NCBI RefSeq assembly: GCF_022539315.1
Contig: NC_066326.1
Span: forward strand, 11,610,601-11,674,600
DNA from: Serinus canaria
Lineage: Eukaryota > Chordata > Aves > Passeriformes > Fringillidae
Length of the DNA stretch: 64,000 nucleotides
Reading direction: 5' to 3'
This document shows, piece by piece, positions 50,440 to 61,019 of this stretch; the first letter of the stretch is position 1; every line of letters begins with the position of its first letter. Below the pieces are notes generated by a model, which did not search any database, was not told where the DNA came from, and saw only the letters and a program-made list of their open reading frames with translations. The translations under genes and the position numbers were made by a program.

Positions 50440-50799
50440 CCTGGGGAACACCACAGAGCTTTATTCATGATGCCAGCCCGCTGCTGGGAGCAGGAACGCT
50501 TTGACCCCTCCACCACCCCCCAAACCACGTCCTGGCCTGTTGGGGCAAGCCGTGCTGGGGCAGCGTGGAGGCAGCAGCAGCAGCCCCTCGGTGTGACAGC
50601 CAGCAGCAGCTCCATCCTGCAGCAGCAGCCCCATCACAGCGGGGCTCATGGACAGGGCAGGGCCCCAGCAGTGAGAGTCCAGAGGGGCTGGTGGGGATCA
50701 GGGCATCTGGGCCCCAGGGTGGGCGAGTTGGTTTCATCAGGGTGGCAAAGCCTTTCTTGCTTGCCCGTCTCCTGGAGAAGATGTCTTCCTCTCGAGGGG
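50440..50799 (-). terminator. SLC26A6: SLC26A6 3' UTR and poly(A) signal
   Basis: AATAAA on the minus strand lies at 50465-50460, about 335 bp after the stop at 50800-50802. Cleavage is expected near 50,440. The UTR contains a CAG/CTG-rich stretch at about 50,570-50,640 and GC-rich frames that are not coding. Confidence 0.75.
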
Positions 50800-53700
50800 C
50801 TACATTCTGGTGCTGTGGTCCACCTGAGGGGGGCAGATAGGGAGGGGTTGGTGTGGCTGCCCTCTCCATCAGCATGCTGGGGACAGCAAGGCTGGGTGCT
50901 CACCGAGGCCTGGTGCCGCTCCCTGCTGACGTGCATCACGGCATCATGCACCGAGGGGAAGAAGGAGTGCTTGGTGATGGCTGAACTGAAGAAGTTGCCC
51001 CGCTCCAGCTGGGCCAGGACAGATACTGTGTGGAGGGAAAAGTATCTAAAGTGATGGCACCCAGCTGAGACCTCCTGTCACCCACCCAGAGCAGCCTCCT
51101 TCCGCCTCCTGTGTTGTGGGGGACACCAGGGTCACCACCATGGGACACCCTGCAGGACCCATCCCCTGAGGCATCCCTGGGCGTGGGAGCACCATGGGGA
51201 GACCCCCAGGCTATCGGCTCTGTGCCAAAGGGGTGGCCATGCCCAGCCAGGGCTCGTGACCCTGCAGATCCCCCTCACCTGGGCAGCTGGCAACGAAGAC
51301 GTCCACTTCTATCTCCTGGAAATCCCTGAAGATCTGCAAGTGGGAACAAACATTTTACGCAGGGAGAGGAATGGGCAGCAGCCATCGGAGCACCCCACAG
51401 GGCCCCAGAGACACCATCAGTGAGGCTGCTGTCCTGCCTGCTCCCCAGCCCCTTACATTCTTCAGGATCTTGATGGAGACCGTGTCCACGAAGCTGACGG
51501 GGCTGAAGTCCAAGATGACAGCGTAGAAGCTGGGCTTGGGCAGCCCTAGGCTCTGCAGGGTGGGCTCTGAGGGTGCACTGCTCTCTCCTGCATTCAACTC
51601 AATCACTGACAGGCCTGGACCATCCTCTGCATTCTGGAAAAGGGAAGGAGACCCAGTGTGATTGCTCCAGGGCTGGCAGCACCCTGGTCATGGCAGTGTT
51701 CCCCAGGCTCCCCTTGGTGAGGCTCTTTGGCTGTATGAGGGCACAGGCAGTGGGTGGCCCAAGGAGTAGGTGCCCCTATCACATCTTCACCAACTTTTGA
51801 GCTCTTTTCAGATGTATCAAAATCCACCCCTCTCCCCAGCACCACTCTGCAGAGTCAGGCTCATAATCTGGCACCAGGCCAGCCTTTGCCCTTGCTCTTA
51901 ATTCTGATTAACTTGCAAAAGGTTAATGACTTGGCAGCTCCAGCACATAATCATTAACAGCCCAGCTTTTCTACCAACCTTGGGTGGCGTGACCCAGTTC
52001 AGTCCCAGTGCCTTTCTCACTCATTGGCCCTAAACTGAACTGGGAGCAGTGTGGGCCACCAAGCCCCACCAGTGCACTGACAGAAGCATCAGAGCCAGGG
52101 AGGGAAGAGGTGCAGGATGTCACTGGAGGGGTGGTCCCCTGCATCGAGGAAGCACCTTTTTCCTCTTTGCCCTTTCCTTCTCCAGTTTCTTCTGCTGTTT
52201 CTTCAGCTTCTTGAGGGCCTTCTTCTTCTTCTCAATCAGGCGATCCACATCAATGCCACTCTGCAAAGCAATGTGGCCCTGTGTCCCCAGCTGCCCCAAC
52301 ACCACCTTGTTGCTGGCAGGCAGGAGACATAGGAAGCAGTCTGAGGCTGGTGGCTCTCCTACCTTTTTCTTCAGGGCCTCAGCATACAGCTCCACGTTGG
52401 CAAAATAGATGGTGGAGGAAGAGCGGAAGATCTTCACGCCAGGGACCTCCTGTGCCTGGGGGCAGATGGGGAGGGTGCTACCCCACGGATGGAGCCACCT
52501 GTTGCCCTCCCCATCCCAAAATGCCCCCAGCCCCTTTTTCCAGTGAGCTTTGAACTGCCCCCCACTGCAGGCAGCTCTTCCCCCAGCCCTGGTGCTGTTA
52601 CCATCTCGTATTCCACCACATCCCTGTAGACATCGGTGTCGGAGATGCGCCCCAGGATGGAGTAGTGTGGGCTGCAGGGAGGAGAGCAAGGGGTTGGGGT
52701 CAGCACAGGCTCCTCCTGCCCTTGGGACATGGCACTGGCCCCAGCCCCGGGGTACTCACAGCTGGGAACGGAAGATGACGGTGAGCAACCCAAATGCCAC
52801 CGAGACCGCCAGGCCGATGTCCAGGTTCAGCATGAGGGTGGCTATGAATGTCACAACCCAGACCAGCTGGAGAGGGGACACGGTCAGCTGCAGCACAGCC
52901 TCTCCACTGGCACCCACAAGCCTCAGGGAGGGGGGAGAAATCCTCTCCAGGAACAAGAGCACAGCCCCAGGGCTGGCCAGCACCTTACCAGGTCAACCTT
53001 GTTGGACTTCCAGAGAGTTCTGAGGTCCTTGAACTGTTTGAACATGCCCTTGAGGTTGACAATGATGATGGCAGCTAAGATGGCCTGGGAGAGAAATCTC
53101 TGTAGCTATGGGGAAGCTGAGGGCAAATCTCTTTGCTATTCCCCTACCATATCACCATGCCACCAGGTGAGGGATGTGACACTGGGGCTGTGGGACTAGA
53201 TGTACCTTGGGCAGGTCACGGAAGAGCTCTCCAATCTTCAGAATGGTCACCAGGATGACCAGGGATGCGATGACACCAGCTACCTGTGCAGAAGGAGAGT
53301 GGGAGTCAAGGGGTGAACCCCCACTGCTCGCTGTTCTTCCTGCCCCTGGTTCAGCCCCAGAGAGGGGGGCAGCACTGCCCAGACCCACCTGGCTGTTGCC
53401 CCCTGTGCTCTCCTGTACCAGGCTCCTTGACATGGAGCAGCTGATGGCAAAACACTGGAAGAAGCCTCCTAGGAAGTTGCTGAGGCCCAGTGCAATCAGC
53501 TCCTGCAGGGACAGAGCAGTGGCAGGGGAGCACCATGCTTTCACCTAGCTGCAAGAAGGGCAAGATTAGCTTTCACCTAGGGTGGGGGTCCTGTGCCTCA
53601 GAGCATCACCTGGTTGCTATCCACTTTGTAGCCATGTTTCAGTGCAAAGATTTTGCCCAGGGAGATGCAGATGGCATAGCCTACCACAGCAATGGCAAAG

Positions 53701-55867
53701 GCATTGCCCGCCACCTGCCCGAAGTAGCTCATGTTTGGGACCACAGGTGGCTTCAACCTACATTCACGAGAGAGATGGGGCTCAAACAGGGGTGCTGTGG
53801 GCAGCAGGGTGCCCTGGCACAGCCCCCTGCACCCTCAGGCCCTGCTCACCCGCTGGGGATGTTGCCCACCACGGAGATGCCAAACTTGTCTTTCAGGTTG
53901 ACCCCATAGGAGATGCCAGTGGAAACGATGATCTGTGGGAGAATGACTGGAGTGAGGCAGGGTCTTCCTGCACAGGGACTGTGGTGGAGGAACACATGCC
54001 CTTGCTAAGGGAGCTGCACTTGCTAAGGAGCCCAATCCCACCACTCCCCGCCCTCAAGGGGACAGAGATACACCAGGGATTCCTGGCTGTATCCCCACAG
54101 GAGGCTGGGGCAGCTCTGGGTACCGTGATAAGCTCGATGGGGATGGGCATGGGCAATTTGGCAGCAAACTTGTGGTTGAGCTCCTTCACAATCAAGATGG
54201 CCACCATGGCAATGATGGCAGTCACCAGGGTGCCCACGTTGGTGTCTGGCAGCTTCTTGCAGAGATCAATGACGGTCTAGAGAACACAGGAGGAGGGAAT
54301 GTGCTCAGGAAAGCCAGTGCCTCGCCAGCAGGTTTTTGGAGGCCTCTATGTGCCCCAGAGGTGAGCACCAGGGGTCCTTGGGTGCCAGCAAGCCCCCACT
54401 CACCACAAACAGTGAGAGTGGCCCTGAGTTCTCGCCTTGGGAGACTCCAAAAACATTTTTGAGCTGGGAGACGAGGACGTGCACAGAGGCAGCTGTGGTG
54501 TAGCCACGCACCAGTGGGTCTGAGAGATAGGTCACCACGAATCCAAACTGCAGGAGGCCCAGGGCCACCTAGAAAAACAGATGGCAGAAACGACCCACAG
54601 GTTACAGTCTCCTGTTCTCTGCTATATGAGGTTGGGACCACCTTACCTGGAAGATACCTGTCAGGACAGTGATGGTGGCCACCAGCTCCACCCTGGCAGC
54701 GTCACGCAGTTCCTCATTGACCGTTGCATTGCTGCCATTGACAGACTGCAGGAAGTTCTCACTGGGCACTAGAGACTCCGTCAAGCTCCCAATCATGACA
54801 GAGATAACAGCAAAGGGACCTGAGAACAGGTAGAGTGTGGGCAGGGAACCCAAGGTGGGCACCAGGACATCTCTGAGAGGACCTCTTAAGGGGTCAGCTC
54901 CTCTCTCCTTAGGCCAGGCTCAAAGCACACACACTATACTTTGGCTCTGGCTTGGCTGACCCCCTTCTTGGCGGAGCAAAGTAAAGGCAAGAAAGGTTCC
55001 CCCAACTGCTGATGTGGTAATGCAGTGCCATGGACATCCTTGCTCCCTCCCCACCATTGCTGTGCAAGCACATGGTCCCTCAGCTCACCCACGGAGTTGT
55101 GCCTTGACGTTCCAAAGAAGAAGTAGAGGAAGACAGGGTAGAAGGAGGAGTAGAGACCCGTGACCGGTGGCAGCCCAGCCAGCAGTGCATAGGCAAGCCC
55201 TAGAAGGTGGAGAAGGGAGACATGTCACCAATGGCCAACCCCTGACCACCCCACCTGTGGGGCCCCCTGGCAGCCTGGGCATGGCATCACTCACCCTGGG
55301 GCAGGTGCATGATGCCCACACTGAAGCCCGAAACAATGTCCCCCAGGAGCCAGTCCTTGATGGGGTAGCGCGGCAGCCAGCGCAGGAAGGGCAGGAAGCG
55401 GAACAGGAGGGACTTGGCAGCAGAGCCCGAGCATCTGGTGGGGAGGGAGCAGGAGTGAAGTTGAGCACAACTGCAGGGGGCTTGGGGATATCAGTGAAGC
55501 TGCATGAGGCCCCATGGGAAGCAATGGGATCTGTGGGACCATCAGCTCCATCCACTGGAGCCTGGTGTCCCTCCAGGCAGGAGGACAGAGTGGGCACATG
55601 ATTATCTGGGCATAGGGTAATGAACCCCCAGGTCTGCAGCTCCCCGTGGTGGCAGGGCTGGGGTGCAGAACGGGGCAAGGTGGGGCCCACTTTGTCTGGG
55701 GCAAGGTCCGGGCACATCCCACTGGCCACATGGTCTTACCTGGTCTTGCGGAGACAGCCACGCAGAGAGGGCTTGGTGGGAGGTTTCCTCTGCGCCACCT
55801 CCTCCAGTTCAGCCTCACTCAGCACCTCGCGGGGCCCTCGGTGGCTCAGGGCCATGTCTGCTGCCAT
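50800..55867 (-). CDS. SLC26A6: Solute carrier family 26 member 6, apical anion exchanger
   Basis: SLC26A6 (PAT1) exchanges chloride, oxalate, bicarbonate and related anions at apical epithelial membranes. Coding exons: 55740-55867, 55295-55434, 55089-55199, 54647-54819, 54404-54568, 54124-54276, 53850-53932, 53610-53757, 53389-53502, 53206-53283, 52989-53084, 52760-52866, 52602-52671, 52363-52455, 52156-52260, 51457-51633, 51279-51333, 50904-51025, 50800-50823. They total 2,142 bp, 713 codons plus stop. Seen: [20 protein letters not shown] (family TM signature), two sequons in an extracellular loop (N154, N157), [20 protein letters not shown], and a STAS domain from about residue 513 ([23 protein letters not shown]). 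The STAS insert is Lys-rich and about 40 residues shorter than in human. The C-terminus ...HSTRM is a class I PDZ ligand, like human TRL. I took the upstream of two in-frame ATGs (55865-55867; the other is 55853-55855). SLC26A6 is preferred over paralogues by synteny. Confidence 0.95.
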
Positions 55868-56800
55868 GCCCACCTGGCTCTCCGGAATGCCAGTCCACTG
55901 CAAGGACACAAGGGACAGCTCAGCCGCATTCCCAAGGCCAGGGGCATCCACCCACCCTGAAGCCCCTTTTCCAGCTCCACTTGCCCATGGAACCATGCCA
56001 CCTGCCAACCAGGCGGGCAGGAATGGCCCTGAGGATAAGCACCAGCTGAGTTTTGTGAGTCCTGAAGCAGTAGCACTGCTTCAAAATGGAGAACAGTAAG
56101 CAGTCAGCAGTTGGGCAGGGAAGGCTTTGGCAATCAGTGCTGCCCACTCCCGCCCCAGAGCAGCCCCATCCACCCCACTGAAGTGCACGGGTGGGGTCTG
56201 CCAGCAGAGCTGCCTCAAGGGGCTCCCTCTCTGCCTGCCCACATAGGACCCACCTTGGTGCCAATCACCTTCCCCTCCTGCAGCAAGGCAGGGCAGTGGG
56301 CCAGCACAGCTGCTGAACAGAGCCTCATCCATCCCACAGCCCCATCTGCAGACTTTGTCCCTTTACACATGAGGGAAGCAGGAATGTGAAACCCCGCAAA
56401 TGTCACGGCTCACCATCCCTCCAACAGTGCCCTCCCTTGACCCCTGCAGTGCAGAGCGGGATGAGCCTGCGAGCAGAGGAGCCAGGCTAGGCTGAGGTCT
56501 CACCCTTCCCAGGGCTGGGATGGTGGGTCTGAGGAATCCCTGTACAAATCTACAGCTTGTCCTTGCTCAGGGCTCACTCTGAGAGCTGCACCATCATGCC
56601 AGGCCCACCCAGCTGGTGGCCTGATCAGTCTTAAGGTGCTCATCCACTTGCAGCTGGACCCACAATCCCCTCCCTGAGTGCCTGGGGCTGTGCCAGCCTG
56701 AGCTCCTGTGTTACCCCCAGCCCTCTTACCTGCTGTGCTCAACTTGGTCAGAAGCCACCAGTCAGGTGCGTGCTCAGCTTCCTCCTATTTATTAAAACCA
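55868..56800 (-). promoter_or_regulatory. SLC26A6: SLC26A6 5' UTR, non-coding first exon and TATA-type promoter
   Basis: The coding exon extends 5' to an acceptor at 55908 (UTR 55868-55907). A strong donor (CAG/GTAAGAG) on the minus strand at 56730/56729 marks an upstream exon. Upstream on the minus strand TTTTAATAAATAGG lies at about 56797-56784, a TATA-like box that would start transcription near 56,755-56,765, giving a first exon of about 30 bp. The intron is about 820 bp. The TSS and exon are inferred. Confidence 0.55.
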
Positions 56801-58784
56801 GCCAGTGATCTTTGAGACGTTGTTCCCTGCCTCCTGCCCTTCCTCCTGCCCTGCCAAGAAGTTACCCTGCTTCCCACCCCCATGGATGCACAGCACCCAC
56901 CATGCTCCCCTCGATGCCCTGGTGGGCTGGGTTCAGCAGCTGTGGCAAACCCAGCACTGTTACCACCGTGCCCTGAGCCATCCCATTCTGGTGAGTGTCT
57001 ACTACAGTCTAAGCTCCTGGTCTCCAGCTACATCCAGGATGCTGCCATGCCTGACCACCCATGTCACATGCAAGGCAGGGGGCTTCTTGCCACTGGGCAC
57101 AACCTGGTGCCAACCTCCTGCCAAGAGCTGCCTCCCCACAGCACTGCTGTGCCCCCACAGCTCCCATGGGTGTCCGCTCCCCAACCCATGCCCTGGAGCA
57201 GGAGCTGGGACCAGGACAAGAAGGCCCAGAGCCTCTGGTCGTGGCACCCAGGGTGTTTTCCCCAGACCCTTGCTTACCTGCTGGAAACAGGTGTGCTATG
57301 CTCCGTGGACTACACTGGTCTCACACAATTCGCACAGACCCAGCTGTTATCTTGTTCCAAAGGTCCCCCGCGGGCGCTATAGTCCCACTGAACCCATCAC
57401 ACCTCCCTGGGCTCTATCACAATGTAGAGTTGGTTGAAGGGAATTTCTGAGTCACATTTGGCCCAGGCCCATGGGGACACGGCAGCGGAAATCCAGGCTC
57501 AAATTTCTGACTGGTAGCAAGGTGTGATGTGAAGGCAGTGGGCAGGGCCAGGCATTAGAGAATCCTGGGTCCTCTGGATGATGGGATGGGGCTGAGAAGC
57601 AGCAGGAGCAGTGACATCTAGGACCACAATCTCCGGAATTGGAGCAACTTGTCTCCATCCTTAGTGCCTTGTTGGGGCAGCCTGCAGCTACCTTGGCTCT
57701 CTCTGTGGTGAGCACAACAAATCCCACAGCTTTCAGGGAGGCTGAGCCTCTTCCCTCAAACCATCCCTGGTCCTCCCTGTCCACCCTCATGCCCATCAGC
57801 TGTCAGGTAAAGGCACGTTCAACACAGGCACCCACACACAACTGCTGCCTCCTTGTTTATCCACTCCCCATCATTTATTCACTTCCCCAGCACGGAATGA
57901 GAGGCTATCACAGGGCTCCTGCTCCAAAGCAGATAACACCCCATGTCATTTATTGCCTCTTTATCACTGCTCCCTGTCCCCGCCCATGCCATTCCTTCCC
58001 TCACTCCAGCCTCCAGTTCCCCACGTGCACCCCAGGCTGGTCACTCTGCCTGTGGCCCCTCCTTGCCACTCCAGCCCCCCAACAGCCCTCCCTGGTCCAC
58101 AACCCCCAGCCAGCCTCTGGAAGGGCTGCAGGACAGGACCACAGCTCCTGGCACTGCCAGCACAACTCCTGAATGCTGCCCTGAACTCACTCCCAGCAGC
58201 TCAGGTGATAGCCCATAGGAGACAAAGAGATGACAATTGATTGCGACCCTTGCTCAGGGCGCTGTGGATCAATGCTGCCCTTTGCCCACCTGCTATTTCC
58301 TCTTCAACAAGAGGGGAGGACAGAGGGCACCAGGATCACGCTCAGCCTTCTCTCCCCACACTTCCTTCTCCTTGCTGGCAGCCAGCTTGACCCTGCTGAG
58401 GTCACGCAGCCTTTGGAAAATGGATCTTCTTCCCTTAGCCTGGTCTGGCTGGGGGTGCTGGCAGCTGCCAGGCACGAGCCCCACAGCTCACCACAGCCAC
58501 TGTGGCACTGCAGCTCTGCCAGCCAGGCCTGGAGCCACTGCACAGCACCACAGCCAATCCCATCTCTGGGTGAACAGCCTGGACACAGCCCAGTTCAATC
58601 GCCTCACCTGAAGTCCCCATCCCCATGTCACCTTGCCTCGGGGCACAGTGACTCCCAGGCAGCCTAGGAACTGGCCGTGAGCTCCTGCCCAAGCCCCCTC
58701 CCAACACCAGCTCGAGCCCAGGTGCTGCATCCATAGCCCCAGCCATGAATCCCCAGCAGAGGGAGAGACAGCACAGAGGCCAGC
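56801..58784. other. SLC26A6-CELSR3 intergenic gap, no gene seen
   Basis: Two kilobases lie between the SLC26A6 promoter and the CELSR3 poly(A) site. Frames over 100 codons on both strands are Pro/Ser/His-rich chance frames without family similarity. No repeats were recognised. Confidence 0.6.
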
Positions 58785-61019
58785 ACCGTTTTATAGACTT
58801 TTATTTCCAAATCTGGCGCTTCCATTATACACTTTTACACAGCCAAAAGCGGGGTGTGGGCATCTCCCCACTCCCTGCCAACAGTGTCAGGAGGCAGAGA
58901 GAGGAAAAAAAAACCCCAACCAAATCCCCCAAAGGAAAAAAATCCAAACTCAAGGAGGATGCTCCCCAGAGCCCAGGTCACAGCACTACAATCAGGGACC
59001 AAGCTGCAGACTGGTCTGCAAGAAGCAGCTTCCATCCCCTCTGCAGGGATAGGCACCATCTCTGCTGCTCTCTTCTTTTTGGCACTTGACACTTGCTCTC
59101 CATTTGGCAGCAGCATAAAGAGCCCTGTGCCAAACTTGGCAGAAACATGGGCCCTACAGGGACAGGATCCCAGGACTCCGGTGCTGGCACTGCACAGCCG
59201 GAGAGAACTTGTAAACGAGCTTGTTTCCAAAGGCAAAGATGGGCAGTGTGGAGGTGCCTGGCTGTCCCAGCATGTGGGGCCAGCAGGCTTTCCCTCTGCA
59301 CACTGCTCCCGAATGGCATGTAAACATGTCAGCAGGCCTTTCCCTCCTCATCCCTGGGAAAAGGACGAGAGTGAGCCTGCCTCATCAGTGCTGTGCTGGG
59401 GACCCAGGGCACCCCCAGTCACCAGCCCTTCTGTTCCCTTCATACTCTCCCCACTGACTCAGGGAGGCAGCCAAGAGGCCTTGGCCTCCCTCGAGGCATG
59501 AGGACAGCAGCATGGGTCCTCTCCTGTAAACATGTCAGGCTGGGCTACAGTAAGATGCCAGGGCAGTGTGGTAGTAAGGCAGTAAAGAGCACATGGTCAT
59601 GCAGCCCTGAGAGCACCTGGGGGGTGAAAAAGGGAACATGCTGGCCCTGCTGAGCCAAATGCCCTGGCCTGAGGCTGAGGTAGGCACAGAGGAGTGCCAT
59701 CTCATAGCACAACCAGGGGTCAGGCCCCAGGCTGACCAGAGAAACCATCTGGGTAGCCTGAATTTCCAGAGAGGGCAAAGTGCTGTTTATCTCCACCTCC
59801 CAAAATTCAGGCCACTCTGAGCAGGAGTCCTTTGCTACTCAGGGGAGAGCAGGTGTACACAGAGCCCCCAGGGAACCAGCTAGATACAACTTTGTGGGCA
59901 ATGCTGGACCCTAAAACTGGAGCCACATCATGCTCCTTTGGATGTTAGTCCTCTGCAGAGTGAGGACAGGCTCTGGGAAAAGCCAAGCCTGCTTCTAAGC
60001 AGGGCAAGGGTCATCCAGCTCCTTTACCAGACCCACACACCAAGAGAAGTTTGTTCTGTAACATGCAGGTTAAAGAGCACAACACCCAGTGGGTAAAGAC
60101 ACAGTGCTCACTTGCTGAGCCAAGGAAACCAGCACTGATGAGAGTGGGACCACCCAGGTACAGGACAGGACTGCACAGCAGAGCTTGTCTCCTTCCCAGC
60201 AGGTTCCTAGTGCTGAATTTGCTGCCCCATTCACACGTGCTCTCGCTGACACACAGCCCCAGCTCACAGACAGGGGCAGCCCCAAGGGGTGGTCCCATGG
60301 CAGGGCAGAGGGAGGCCTGGCTGCAGGGGGCTCAGGGACACCAGGTAGGAAGAGACAGAGTTTGGAGCTGCCCACTGGGAGGGCAGGGGGGGCAACAGGG
60401 CCAGCTGCCCTGCAGTGGGGATGGGACAAAGCACTGCCAGAAAAGCTTTAAGGACTGCCTGGCACTGTTTCTCCAGTCCACTGGGATTGTGGTTCTAGTA
60501 GCCCCAGGGAAACTGGCAAGGGACTGTTGGTGAAACAAATGCTCCAGGTCCTGGGAACAGACCATCCGTAAAAATAACCATAGAAATTTCTCTTCTCTCT
60601 GATTACAAAGATACAAAAGGATAGAAAACCCTCCCTGCCACCATATCCTAGGCTCCATTTCTGTCCCCCTGCTGCTGCCCACCCTTCACACACACACAGG
60701 CACAGCCCACACACAAACAGCTTGCAGAGAAAGACCTTGGCCCCTGGGGGTTGGAGATGCCACCCTCACCCAGTACTACCTGTCACACCAGGCAGGTGAC
60801 GGAGAGCATGGTGGCAGCTGAGAGCCTGGAGGCTCCTGGCAGTGGGTGGTGTGGGCTGCTGGCCCCTGAGCCCACAGGGCAGGGGAAAGCAGGGTTGGTT
60901 TTGGGCCTCTGACAACCATCAGTTCTGGCCCCTGCTCCATGGGGATACCAAACCTCAGCTGGCAGTGCCTGGTGAAGAGCCCTGCTTCTTCCATCTCTCT
61001 TGTGATCAGTTTCGGCCCC
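58785..61019 (-). terminator. CELSR3: CELSR3 3' UTR and poly(A) signal
   Basis: The last exon runs from the acceptor at 61051 to a poly(A) site near 58,785. AATAAA on the minus strand is at 58805-58800. After a 31-nt coding start the remaining 2.2 kb is untranslated. Frames in it have no recognisable product. Confidence 0.7.

Noticed and set aside
56801..58784. Search for a gene (long frames of 130-210 codons) between SLC26A6 and CELSR3.
   Set aside because: No family, no splice pattern and no conserved motif; human also has only a short gap here.
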